From: Zygnema cylindricum
Taxonomy: Eukaryota > Streptophyta > Zygnematophyceae > Zygnematales > Zygnemataceae
NCBI GenBank assembly: GCA_037447655.1
Contig: JBBHKE010001963.1
Location: 89,078 to 153,077, forward strand
DNA length: 64,000 nucleotides
Reading direction: 5' to 3'
This document shows, piece after piece, positions 1-12,500 of this stretch. Position numbers and translations under genes: made by a program. How positions within the stretch are numbered: position 1 is the first letter of the stretch; every line of letters starts with the position of its first letter. The notes beneath the pieces are model-generated. The model searched no databases. It had not been told where the DNA came from and worked only from the letters and a program-made list of their open reading frames with translations.

Positions 1-344
1 TGACGTCGGAGCTGTCATAATTGCGCGTGAAGTCAAAATGTCACAAACCCTAAACATCTACAATGTCACAGAGCGTGACGTCAAAATGTTACAAACCCCA
101 AACATCTACAATGTCACAAGTAACTAGACACCTACAACCGTCGCTATTTTGTCAACGTCATCAATTGTCGCGAGTTTTGTAGTCGTCTACAGCCGTCACA
201 AATTACACCCACGTCTACATCTGTCACAATCTAAAGTAACGATTTCATTTCTTTACATACGAATGCTCTGAAAGTAGTACGGGGAATCTTAGCTAAAAAA
301 CAAAGTTACAAGACTAAGTTTCGGTTACATGGGAAAGTGCCCTT
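1..344. mobile_element. Family P (PIF/Harbinger-like) element, right end, truncated by window start
   Basis: The segment ends at about 343 in a terminus related to the family P end (reverse complement begins GGGCACTTTCCCATGT) followed by TTA, the three-base target typical of PIF/Harbinger insertions. Its body (60-344) is closely similar to 1,920-2,204. Repeated ACGTCA and TCTACAA words are shared with other P copies. No coding capacity is seen. The superfamily is inferred from the intact copy at 34,329-35,108. Confidence 0.55.
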
Positions 345-1279
345 ATATTTTATACCTAATTGTGACGTCGCATGTCCTTACGTGACATTGTAAACAATTA
401 AACATACATTATTGCCTTCGCGTCTCCACTCTGGTCGTCGTGAAATGGCATCGGAATCTTGAGACCCCTGCAAAAAAAAAACCCTTAATGGACGCAAACG
501 GACAAAACAAAACAAATCGTGTACTTTTCCTCGTCGTCTGAAATCTTCTGAAAATTTTGTAAAATTTAATCTTCTTTACTACATCTCTGATATGTTTTGA
601 GATAAAGTTTGAAGTTGACGTTTTTTGACGTGGCCGTGGGTTCCGAAAAACACAAGATGACTACGTGTATAAATTCTAAGTTTCAGGATGACGCAAATTG
701 TACTTTCACTTTTTTCACTTTCTTCGTACGGCTGTAACTTAAGCGGTACGGCACTGAGTTTTTTATGAAAACGACAAAAAAACCTTACTTTGGGACATGG
801 GAATATGGCTTAATAGTAGTTTTTGTTAGCGAACGGAAACCTTAATTCACGCGTTTGCTATATAGCCACTGATTTATTCGTATGGCGAGTTTGGTGTACG
901 AAATATCAAGACAAATAGGCTTCGTATTGTTTACGCTACAACTTACAAGTACATTGCGTACGACTTGAAGTTTGGACGACCCCACGTGGCAAGCCCTGTC
1001 AAAGACTCCTGCACCTCCAACCTTGTTAGCGGCGGCATTTCCACGCGCGTTGCCGTCGGTACAATCCTTTATATTTTACGGGCTTGGGTGGACACCCGTC
1101 GTGACACAGTGGGCGTCCTCGAGGTGTACTGCTCTACGCAGCAATTGGTGTCCACAGGTCTCGTTTTAAATTTAAGTTTACCTACGTGGAACCCAATAAG
1201 TATGTACGATTACACACAAGGAGGCGAAAATAGCTCCCACCAATTTATTTCGTCAGTACTGAGATGGATACGCTACGAT
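345..1279. repeat. Rearranged family P internal sequence
   Basis: This stretch shares long word matches with the interior of the intact P element at 34,329-35,108, for example the TGACGTCGCATGTC block and the segment around GAGACCCCTGCAAAAAA. It is not bounded by a clean pair of ends, so it looks like a fragmented or nested copy. Short open frames here do not resemble known proteins. Confidence 0.45.
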
Positions 1280-1800
1280 TTAGGGTACGTCCCCATGTAT
1301 TAAAGTATCTACTTTTCTCTGTCTTTTTGCCCTAAAATTTAGAGAACTTTGACAAAAACTTTAGCCGTACGAGAAAATCATTTTACCAAAGTAGAGTGAA
1401 CGTCAATTCATACTTTGGATGTACGGCGTGTTTGTCGTCTTGTGAACGCATTTTGGCAAGAGAATCCAGCCCAAAAAAAAAACTTCATCCAAAATCACCT
1501 CGAGGGGGTGATTTTAGTTAAAGTACCGCCCAAACAGCGAATGAAAAATGACCCACGCACGCGTTACAAGAGTGGGGAAATTTTAGGACGAGGGAGAGTC
1601 CTCTCTATTTTTCTCCGTGCCAGCCACGCGCATGTACGGAAAAAAATTGCAGGGGTCTCGGACCTCCACTTTCATTCATGGGGTCCTTTGCAAAATTTTG
1701 CGTCGTCGTCGCCTCTCCCCTCTCCCTCTCACACTATCGCTTTTATCTCACACTATTTAGAATGAGACACGACAATATTGGTATAAAATGAAAATATTTT
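1280..1800. repeat. Dispersed repeat shared with 53,067-53,600
   Basis: It begins with a P-type end (GGGTACGTCCCCATGT) and matches 53,067-53,600 almost base for base over about 500 bp. The second copy has a small insertion before the GGGCAAGAGAATCCAG block, and the reading frames differ by indels. That shows a shared transposon ancestry and not a conserved gene. Confidence 0.6.
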
Positions 1801-1907
1801 AAAAATATTATTTTTTACAATTTTTCTATTTTTTTTTAATAACAAATCGAGTGAAAAAAATAGAAAAAACGAAATTGGGAAACCATGGCGAAAAGATATC
1901 GAATCAG

Positions 1908-2204
1908 TGACGTCGACGTTGTCACAGGTGAGCATGACGTCACAATGTCACCAAACCCTAAAAATCTACAATTTCACAAAAATCTAGACGTCTACAACTA
2001 TCGTTGTTTTTGTTGGCCTCACTAATCGTCAGAAGTTTCGTAGTCAGCTTCAATCGTCACAGGTTGTACCTACGTCTACAACCGTCTCATTTCAAAGTTC
2101 CGATTTCATTTTCGCACATAGGGACGCTCTTCAAAGTAGTACGGAGAATCTTCACTACAGTCCAAAATACTTTATCAAAGTACCGATTACATTGGGACGT
2201 ACCC
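1908..2204. mobile_element. Family P fragment
   Basis: Similar to 40-344, with the same order of ACGTCA/TCTACAA blocks. It ends at about 2,204 in a P terminus (reverse complement begins GGGTACGTCCCAATGT) followed by TTA. The left terminus is missing. Confidence 0.5.
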
Positions 2205-4370
2205 TTAGTGCTTCTCCGTACAAATTACGGTACTCTGTTGTTGTTATACGCGTTTGAACGTCGGGCGTGTGCGCAAACCCGTAAATGGCAAACTAAACAA
2301 ATCCAGCTCGTCATTATTATCCGCGTGGCGGAGGCAATCGTAAAAGCCGCGTCATGTATCTATCCACCACTTGTCACGTCACAAAACCTCCAACGCAACA
2401 CAAGCAAATCTGCGCATTGTTGGATTTAAACATCACCATGCCATGGTTTCAACGGTTGTTTCAATCGTATAATCATTTTTAACCTTCAAAGTTCAAACAT
2501 TACAGTACTGCAATTGGCCCCGCTTCGGTTAAGCCTCTTCATGTTATCCCTTGTTTTGGATGTCCATGGGGATCGACTCCAATCTATGAGTTTGTTGAGA
2601 TAACTATTGACGATACTTCTTTAAAAAACGACGTTTTTTTAAATTAAGTTATGACAATGGAATTACTTTGACCACAATGACTTCTATATGTATTTTATCC
2701 TTTACAGATTAACAAGCGTCCTGCCAAATTCCCTAATATTGATTGATGTAAACCAACCTTTAGAAGATGGACCAGGTAACAGGCTAAAAAAACCCTAGCA
2801 ATCCATGTATTTATTTTTCTCGTAAAGATTGTGAAATGTTGCAATCGATCTTCATGTAGAGAGAAAATTTTGGCCATTGATGCGTTTTAGTTTCTCAAAC
2901 CGGCATAAAGCAAAATGTTGCAGTCCAACTTTTGCATGAAGGCACTCGTCTTTTGGATTTTTTTTTAGTGTACTTTTGATGAGAGAAAGTTCGTCGTGGA
3001 ATTGGCTACAAATATTGTGTAAGAAAAACCTACTGTCGACGTACATTCCGTATTAAATTTTATGCCTTTACAAATTCCACCGCGCAGACACCTCCGCGCA
3101 CTCAGATTATAGTCTAAATTAACTTATAAAAAATGTCAAAATTGCCAAGTCCACCAAAAGTGCAAGCCATATGATCGAAGGAAAAACAAAAGTGGCAACG
3201 TACGTGAAATCACTCAATTATAATCTTGGATAAAGACTTATCGCACTACCACAATCAACAAATCAATCCCCGCCAACGAGAATTAAGTCGGGTCAACGCC
3301 TTTTTAGCTAAAAGGGAAGGAGTTGTAACCAAATTTTGGGTATATTTATATATATATGGAAAATGAATCCAGGAAGCAGCTACATGCATTTATAATTGTT
3401 TTTAACCTAATTTCTAAGCCAAGTTTGGCACGTAATAACTTTGCGATTATTGTGACAAAGTTAATGGTTTGAAAATGTTTTAGGTAATCCTTCTATCACC
3501 TACTTGTATAAGATAATTTTATGTTTGGATGCAGCTATTCAAAGTGACCCATTTGCACTTGTTATGGGACCTTCGATCAACTACATTTTCTTAACTATTG
3601 GTCATAATTTACTCAATCAACTGCAATATGTTAGATATCATCCCATCTGTTGCGATGCTTGAAATAACCATCGAAACTTAAGGTTGATAACATGGTTTCC
3701 TCAAAGTTGTCCTGATAATTCCACGTTGCACTAACCACCAAAGCCATCTTCATTGTTTTCTCCCTCTTGCACCCGCAATGCATTCCATGTTCTTAGGTGA
3801 CATATATTTTTAGGGCATCCACGGAGAATCATGCATGACATTTGTGGTGCATATTCTTACCCGTCTTTAATTAGAGAGATGTAATTGAATAATAAAACAC
3901 TATTATTCGACTATAAATTTTGAACGAGTCTCGATACACCTTGTACGTTTAGACTAAGCTCGTTATGCCGTCATTTTCTAGTAAAACGAAGTAAGGTATT
4001 TTTTATGGTGCCTATCTCAAAGTTCCCACAACACATCTTTTGTTTACCCGACCCTTAACTCGTCCATTTGAGTGGCACACAAACAACGTGCCTTGCATCT
4101 CCGCACTTCCAGCAAGGTAGAGAGTCACATTACTTAAGGACGAGACCCGTACTGACATCCTTGTACAAACCAATCGATGTAGTTCGTAGGTAAAAAAGAG
4201 AGGTCCTCCTCTAGCCCTCACAAATGATACATATTGATCCGGTTCTCTCATGCACGTTTTTTGACTTAGAAATTGTGGTGGAGTGAAAATTGGATTTAAA
4301 CTTTAAGCGTGCATACTTATATAACGCTGGATGGCAACATAGGTGAAATGCCACTTGAGGAATATTTTTG
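2205..4370. other. No gene recognised
   Basis: AT-rich sequence without a convincing coding frame, splice-site series or paired inverted ends. The short open frames on the minus strand (about 2,700-3,050 and 4,010-4,650) resemble nothing I know. The last of these runs into the inverted-repeat element that starts at 4,371. Confidence 0.5.
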
Positions 4371-5211
4371 TAGTGTTGTGTATCGGTAAAAAAATTATCG
4401 CGATAACACCGATACCGATAGTTATCGGTTAATGAACGGTCAGAGGTCCTGATATATCGGTCCGAGACCAACAAATTCCATATCGGCGATAACTTTTAAA
4501 AAATATAGTATGCATACAATAGTATTTTATAACATACTGTATTACATTATTGATTTTATATATTGTGGCATGCCACGTATAAGAACCTATTCCGTAATTG
4601 TTTAACTGAAATATAGTACGGACAGCGCAACACATAAATGTTGACAAATTTGAAACAATACTTTATAGTTATAAAACTATATTACCGAAACGAAAAGATT
4701 AAATTACGTTGTAAATTTGTAAATCAAACTTTTTCGAAAAATAGACGAATAGACGAACAGAGCAGACGAACACATCTGTCGGACTGCCGCCATTTACTGC
4801 CACCATAGAAGTGATATGAGGGCGTAACTAACCTTGCAAAAAAAAAGAACAGTCAAAAGGACATTCTGGACGGGTATGGGAGCATGGAGCCTAAGTAAAA
4901 CCCCCTTAAATTATAAATAATCAAGGAAATATCGCGATTGTCTACCGAAATAGGGGGGAAGGGGGTCCGGACGCGTCCGGGGAATGGCACGTACAGTTGA
5001 GTGTAGTGGCCGTACTAATAGCTGTACGGTCCGTACAGTTATCGCCAATAGTTATCGATATCGGTGTTATTGCCGATAAACAACTGTTATTATCGGTTAA
5101 TTATCGGCGATACCACCGATAACGATAAATCGCACAAATATATCGATTATCGGCAACCCGAAAATAGGGCCATATCGGTTATCGGCAAATCCTTACCGAT
5201 ACACAACACTG
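4371..5211. mobile_element. Family C-like terminal-inverted-repeat element
   Basis: About 840 bp bounded by TAGTGTTGTGTATCGGTAA on the left and its inverse, beginning CAGTGTTGTGTATCGGTAA, on the right. Inside both ends are strings of TATCGGT/ACCGATA words that would fold on each other. The YAGTGTTG start resembles hAT-type ends, but no perfect 8-bp target duplication is visible, so the superfamily is uncertain. No transposase frame. Confidence 0.65.
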
Positions 5212-6562
5212 TTTTTTAGTTTAAAAGACCCAACCATGACTCATTTTCAATGTTTGGGCAGTTTCTAGCTGTAAGATTATGATGTATATGGCCACAAATT
5301 GCCTAGCCATTTGAAATCTATCGTGTGAACTAAACATAGCCTCGAAATAGCTTTTCACCACTAAACATCGAAAGCCTGAACAAATCGTTGATTTGTAACG
5401 AACAACCGTTACGCTCTAGCAATTATTACCGAGGACGGGTGAGGGTAGAAAGCGGTTGTGTGAGAATTTTCCTATCTTCTTTGGTCCTACGCGTGTAAGT
5501 ACAGTCACAGAAGTACATCAGTGGAATGTCGCGGACGATCCCCTGCTAAGATGTATCCGATCGACTTACACCGCAAAAGTCTCCGTACAAAATCAACCGA
5601 ACTCCCCGATTGCTGTCTCCAATTCTTCAAGGAAGATGCGATATGCGTACGACGATTTCATACGGAAAGAGACGAGTAAAAAGATATTTGTAGCTCCAGA
5701 GTAGGGGAGCCTTTTCGTAATAACGCACTGTAATAATAGCGGATCGTCGTTTCCTACCTTCGCACTTTTGCAAACCAGACCTTTTGCACTGCCGTACCTT
5801 TTGTATCCGACAGCGGTATAGCCTAAAAGCAGAAACGGACAAAAACGAAACGAGTGGATAGGGGTCTTCGCATTTGTGCGGCTCGGACACATCCATTTTT
5901 TTCCAGCTCCAGGATGGCTCCGTACATTTGTACAAAGAACTTGGCTAGAATCTGAAACTATTATTCGACAGGCGATCCAGCTTCTGAAAGAAAACAACAC
6001 AAAAAGTGAAAAAGTGCACTGCCTTCAATTCCAAACGAGTGGTGGCGCCTCTGCCTCTGTTGCCTCGCCAGCGCCTATCGGCCGTTGCTGGAAAGTCGTC
6101 GACCGCAACGTTGCGGCATGGAACCATTTGACAATTGGTAACTCATTCCAGCCGTTGGATCTCCGCGTCACTCTTTTTTTGGCCGTACATGCCACATCAC
6201 CGTCCGTGACATTCCTTTTTGGCGCAGCGCGATGCACTTTTTGTGCGTACCCTTTTCTCGTCGCCGATTGGCGCCCCAAACCTTCCGTTCTGCCCGCCAC
6301 GAATCATTTTGTGCGTCCCCATTGGCGCCCAGCCAACCCCCGCCAACCTCATTGGCCCACGCAGCAACTTGCTCCTGCACTTTTTGCCCGCCCTCTGCCG
6401 CGATTCTCCAGCCAGCCTTAGGCTCTTTTCCCTCCCTCCCTCTCCCTCTTCACCACTCACCGCTGCCGTCCCAGCCTTATCCGTCATCCGAATCCTTCAA
6501 GTCCCTCGCTCAATTTTCCCATTGTCCCTCCTCTTCCCTCCTCCCCCCCCCAAGCTGGCGAC
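5212..6562 (+). other. Upstream region and probable 5' UTR of DPP3
   Basis: No gene recognised. From about 6,050 the composition changes to pyrimidine-rich plus-strand sequence (CCTCC and CTCCC runs) that continues up to the DPP3 start codon at 6,563. Stops occur upstream of that ATG in its frame, the last at 6,419-6,421. No clear TATA box could be assigned. Confidence 0.4.
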
Positions 6563-9500
6563 ATGGAAATTCCCACGCTCTCCAGCCATCAGAAGAGGAT
6601 GCGGACCGACGAGGAGCCTCCTCCTGCACGGAAGCCGCCTGGCGTCTCAGAATCTGCCACGTGGCACGCGGAGAGCCCTCCGTTCTCCCGCCACGTTCAC
6701 ATTGTCCCCCTGGACCTTCCTGTCTGCCAGCTGGCATGCCGTACGGCCTGGGAAGGCCTCAGCTCTCAGGAGAAGAAATACGCGCACCACTTCTCCATGG
6801 CGGCCTGGGCGGGAGCGAGAATCTGCTCGCGGCAGCTCTCTGAGGTAATACACGTGGCAAAACGTACGGAACAGCGTGCTACGTGACAGCCAGGCGGGAA
6901 GATGACGTGGTGTGACGACCGGAAGGCGTTTCCAGGCTTTGTGTTGCCTCTGTTTTCCGGATTTTAGGGATCGGACAGACTGCAGAAAAAAATAGGGTTT
7001 TTGATGTGTCATATGGGAGAGTTTCCTGCTGCTGATTGCATATGTAGTTCTCTGCTGCAGTTCTGCTGCGATCTTTCCGTTAAAACGAATCACGGATACT
7101 GTTCAGAGATGTAATGTGGACTGTAGGGAGATCAAATGGGATACCTGAACTCAGAAACAGAAAGAAGAAAGTCTCTGAATGAGGATTTTACGAGTCATCT
7201 ACTTGTTTCCAGCTTCAATTTTGCTGTTAGGATGTTTTTTTTTTTTTTTAAATATATATACTGTTGCCATTTGGGTTACAATAATAGCAGAGCTATAGTT
7301 TTTCTTGTTTTTTTGTCGTATGCAGGAGAGCCCTGGGATTATGAAAATGCTCCTCCTCCTATTCTCTGCCCAGCCACTCTCGGCTCTCCAGGAATCGGCC
7401 TATCTAAACAACATATCGGACACAAGCTGGCGATATCTGCTGTCCTATGCCGCCTGTTTTTTGGCGAACCTCGGTACTGATTCTGAACCAAGATTCTGTC
7501 TGAATCTGTTCTTTTCTGATTTGATTTTTATGTCAGTTTTGAAACTGTTCTGACTCTGTTTTTTTTTTTTGGAGGCTGTCCACTATGTTTTCATTTGATT
7601 TGGAATCTGTTATAACTCTGTTTCGAGTCCTTTTCTGAACCTGTTCTGTTTTGAATCTGTTTCAAGTTTTCTGACTCCGGTCTGTCTTGACTCTGCTCTA
7701 TTTCTGTTCTGATTCTGTTTTTGAGTAATTCTGTTTTGATTCTGTTCTGCTGCTTCTGTTGTGAATCCGTTATGATTCTTTTCTCAATCTGTTCCGATTC
7801 TGTCCAGAGACTGTATAAGTCTATTTCAAGTCTGTTTTGAGTCTTTTTTCAGTCTGTTTGTTTTGCGTCTGTCCTAAATCTGTTTTTTTCGAGTCTGTTA
7901 TAAATATATTATGTTTTAAGTCTGTTTTGAACCTGCTCTGGTCCTCTTGAGTGTTTTTCTCCTGGCTTTGAATGTGTTTTGGGTCTGTCCAGACTCTATT
8001 TTGAATCTATTTTGAGTCTGTTGTGAACCCTGGAACTCAGCGTGAGGTTATGTATAGAGAGGAATTTCGAATGTTTATTGACAAAAAAAGAACGCGCAAA
8101 AGCAGGTGGAAATGGAAGGAGAATCGCTTTTTGAACGGATTTCGGTTTTTCTGTGGACTAAGTATGGTTGTTGATTTCAAAATCTATGGGTTTGGCGAGG
8201 CACAGGAAAATATGTTTGAGTGTTTTGAGGAAATATATCAGTTTTATGGCAAGAATGTGTTCCTTTCTTCAAAGATTCCATGGAAAATGGCTGATTTCTG
8301 GATTTCCATGGACAGGCAATTATTTGAGTTTCGGTGACTGCAAAATCATTCCAGGAATTTCGGCCGAAGACTTTGGCGCCATCATTGCCATCTGTCAGCT
8401 GCAGGTTTGGTGCCACGTCATCACATATCTCATTTGCTTTTGTTGATTCTTTTTTTTGGTTCCTCGAATCTTTTTGGTCCTCCATTCCCGCAGTCTACTG
8501 CGAGTGATGCAGATGCCAACAATTTGTGAATATCGGAAATCGGGAATGTCTCTTTTCATCTTTCATAAACTTAAACTCTGGGAAACCAAACACATTGCGG
8601 AAACAGAATGAAGTTACTTACTTTCTTTATCGTTTCTATGTATACTGCTTCGGTTCAGGGAAGAGCAAAGCAAGTGCTTGAGGAACTTTGGGAAGAAGTT
8701 CGAGACGGCATGTACTCTCTAGAGCCGGGTTAGCTACTCCCTCTCCATCTCCCTCTACAAAGAGTAGAAACAATTACGTTTCTCAGCTCGTTCTCAACCG
8801 TACAGGAAGATTTTGGCATCTCGTGGTCCTGTTTCTGGTCTCAAATGCCCTCTCTGCTTGCATACTGCCAAAATTGCTGACCGTGCTCGTGATGCCATGG
8901 CAGGGGAGCGCCAGCTCAGCCTCCGTCCCGGCGGAGTCTGCGGATACTATTCCCGCGGCATCACTGCAGACGAAATCGCTCTCGTCCAGGTACAAATCTG
9001 TACTTTTGAGAAAATCTCTCTGAAAAACAGCTTGCTTTTCCCGCCTTTTCTTTGAAAACACTTTTGCGATTTTTCTGTTTCTGCTCCTCAATGATTTCGA
9101 CTTTCTACTACTGGCTTCCAATAATAGCCGTCAACAGCCGAAAAACCCATCTTTTCTTTAAGTATACAATTTCTCTTTCTCCGTCTCTTTGTGTCTCTGT
9201 TTCTGCTGATATGTCTCTCTTTGATCTGATTTTTCAACTGTTGACGTTTGACAGTAAATAGCTGTCGGAAAAAAGCCTGTTTTCCCTGTATTTTCTGAAA
9301 AAATCGCCTAATAATCTCTCTATTTCTCAGTATCTCTGTCTCTTCTGTCCCATCAACCCTCTGCTTTCAACTTTTGACTTCCAACTCTTAACTTTTTACA
9401 ACTCTTGTCTGAACATAGCTTTACTTTCCCCATTTTTTTTTTCCCAAAAAACTGTCCCACAGTCTGTCTGTTCCCCGGAGTCTCTGTTTCTGCTGACCTG

Positions 9501-12500
9501 TCACTCTCTGATTGGTCGAATTCAGGAATGGATGGGTCCCATCGGATTGGAGGCATGGAATACGAGACTGTGGAGAGTGGAACCGGAAAATTCCAACTCC
9601 AGCCTTCCAGAATACCAACTGAAAGTGGCTTCTTCCGTAGAACTGCCAACAGAAGCGCATGTTTACAAAGTACGGCTTTAGGCGGTTTAATGTGAATGAC
9701 TGTCACAGCCTGAAGAGGGAGAGGGAGGCATGCCTGTGTCCGCTTTTGAATGTGCTGCGAGAACGCGAGTGCTTGTCGGGAAATGGCGAGGGAACAATTT
9801 TTGGATTTGTGGAGTTTTAAACCGAGCCCTCCCTCTCTCTCTCTCTCTCTCTCTCCCTCTCCCTCTCCCTCTCCCTCTCCCTCTCCCTCTCCCTCTCCCT
9901 CTCCCTCTCCCTCTCCCTCTCCCTCTCCCTCTCCCTCTCCCTCTCCCTCTCCCTCTCCCTCTCCCTCTCCCTCTCCCTCTCCCTCTCCCTCTCCCTCTCC
10001 CTCTCCCTCTCCCTCTCCCTCTCCCTCTCCCTCTCCCTCTCCCTCTCCCTCTCCCTCTCCCTCTCCCTCTCCCTCTCCCTCTCCCTCTCCCTCTCCCTCT
10101 CCCTCTCCCTCTCCCTCTCCCTCTCCCTCTCCCTCTCCCTCTCCCTCTCCCTCTCCCTCTCCCTCTCCCTCTCCCTCTCCCTCTCCCTCTCCCTCTCCTC
10201 TCCCTCTCCCTCTCCCTCTCCCTCTCCCTCTCCCTCTCCCTCTCCCTCTCCCTCTCCCTCTCCCTCTCCCTCTCCCTCTCCCTCTCCCTCTCCCTCTCCC
10301 TCTCCCTCTCCCTCTCCCTCTCCCTCTCCCTCTCCCTCTCCCTCTCCCTCTCCCTCTCCCTCTCCCTCTCCCTCTCCCTCTCCCTCTCCCTCTCCCTCTC
10401 CCTCTCCCTCTCCCTCTCCCTCTCCCTCTCCCTCTCCCTCTCCCTCTCCCTCTCCCTCTCCCTCTCCCTCTCCCTCTCCCTCTCCCTCTCCCTCTCCCTC
10501 TCCCTCTCCCTCTCCCTCTCCCTCTCCCTCTCCCTCTCCCTCTCCCTCTCCCTCTCCCTCTCCCTCTCCCTCTCCCTCTCCCTCTCCCTCTCCCTCTCCC
10601 TCTCCCTCTCCCTCTCCCTCTCCCTCTCCCTCTCCCTCTCCCTCTCCCTCTCCCTCTCCCTCTCCCTCTCCCTCTCCCTCTCCCTCTCCCTCTCCCTCTC
10701 CCTCTCCCTCTCCCTCTCCCTCTCCCTCTCCCTCTCCCTCTCCCTCTCCCTCTCCCTCTCCCTCTCCCTCTCCCTCTCCCTCTCTCCCTCTCCCTCTCCC
10801 TCTCCCTCTCCCTCTCCCTCTCCCTCTCCCTCTCCCTCTCCCTCTCCCTCTCCCTCTCCCTCTCCCTCTCCCTCTCCCTCTCACCCTCCCTCTTAGCCTC
10901 CCTCTCTCCCCCCTCCTCCCCTCTCCCTGTCTCTCCCCCTCTTTCTTGCTTTTTCTCTCTCTCCCTCTCTCTCTCTCCTTTTTCTTTGCCCTTTTGTACT
11001 GTGGTCTTTCTGTGTGACTCAGGACCGGTGCGTGATCCACGTGGTTTATGGCGACCACCGGGAGGAGCTCAGGGAAGTGGTGGAGCATCTCAAGAGGGCA
11101 TTGGGCCACGTGGCAAATGACAACCAGGCAGACATGATTGCAGAGTGAGGGAACGATCCAGCTTCATTTATTCTTGTCATATCGTCCCTCGATTTTCTTC
11201 CCTTTTTTTTTTATCATTCCCCATTTTCTCTTCAGTTTTTCATTGTTTTTTTTGCCGATTTCGTTTCGATGTTGGTCCCAAAACATCCCCGAATTCCCAG
11301 TTTTTCGGTGGTGGAGTATTCTATTAAGTGTGTAGAAATTGCAAGTTATTTTTTTTTAACTTTTTTCTCCCAAATTTCTCAGTTTGTTGTGTGATGCCTG
11401 ACTGCGATGAATCTGTCTACGTTTTCCTACCAGGTACATACGGTATTTCGAAAGCGGATCGATTCAGGCTCACAAAAACTCGCAAAGGTTTTGGATTGAA
11501 GACAGGAATCCTTCGGTGGAAACCAACATCGGGTCAGTTTTCATTCGCTTTTTTCTCCTCCCGGGCTGTTTTGAGAGGTTGAGGAATATGATTTCTTTGT
11601 TCCTTTCTTTTTCGATTTTGACTTTTTTAGGAATGCTTTTTGTCTCTTATTCTCTCTCCCGAGTTTCTGAGTTAGTTTTTAATTTTAAGGAAAGGTATGA
11701 AGAAGAGTTGTTTTTTGTCGGTTTGTGGTTTCCAGGTTCATAGAAACGTACCGAGATCCGGTCGGAAGCCGAGCAGAATTCGAAGGCTTGGTGGCAGTTG
11801 TCAACAAAGTGAGTTTCTTTTTTTGTTTTTTTGTTCCTTTTTGTTCTGTTTTTTGTTTTGCTTTTGGTTGCTTTTTTCTGTCTCAACCATTGTTTTTTTT
11901 TTAGCCTCCAAGTTTGTCAACCATTAATGTGGAGTTGTGGGCATGGTTTGTGAGATTTCACGCCCCAATATATTCATACATCCAAACTTGTTTCTCTGCT
12001 GTCCCTTTATTTTTTTCTCCCTCTCCCCTCTTCCCCCCGCCTCTCCTCTCCCCTCTCCCCCCCGCCTCCGCTCCCTCCCCTCCCTCCCCCCCTCCGCTCA
12101 CCCTCCCTTCCCCCCCTCCCTTCTCCCTCCGTCCCTCCCCCCCCCCCCCCCCTGCCAGGAGAAGAGCGGCACCTTCAACGCCCTGGTCCTGGCCGCGGAG
12201 GGCCTCCTGAGCAGCCTCCCCTGGCCCCGCGCCTTCGAAAGCGACCGCCTCCTCACGCCCTCCTTCACCGCCCTCGACGTACACACACCCTTCCCTTCCC
12301 TTCCCCCCCTTCCCTTCCCCCCCCCACCCCTCCCCTCCCCCTCTCCCCCTCCCCCTCCCCTGCCCCTCTCCCCTCCCCTGCCCCTCTCCCCTCCCCCTCC
12401 CCTCCCCCTCCCCTCTCCCCCCCTCGGCTCACTCCTCTCTCTCTGTCTCCCTCTCCCCTGTCTGTCAGGTGATCACGTTCGCGTCGAGCGGCATCCCCGG

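Noticed and set aside
2004-2429. 141-codon open frame on the plus strand
   Set aside because: Its first half lies in a family P fragment and the corresponding frame is not kept in the matching copy at 40-344.
4371-5211. 8-bp target duplication for the C-like element
   Set aside because: The flanks TATTTTTG and TTTTTTAG agree only partly in a T-rich context, so I do not claim a duplication.
5593-6487. Overlapping minus- and plus-strand frames of 60-209 codons before DPP3
   Set aside because: They overlap each other in several frames, have biased low-complexity composition, and resemble nothing recognisable.
8493-8530. Possible extra DPP3 exon after CCGCAG near 8,493
   Set aside because: The frame reaches a stop within 12 codons, and exons 3 and 4 already join in phase with family-like sequence.
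9730-11120. Three long open frames of 388-456 codons (Ser-Leu/Ser-Pro, Leu-Pro and, on the minus strand, Arg-Glu/Gly-Glu repeats)
   Set aside because: A hexamer array without stops is open in every frame. The region is an intron, because the flanking DPP3 exons join in phase across it.
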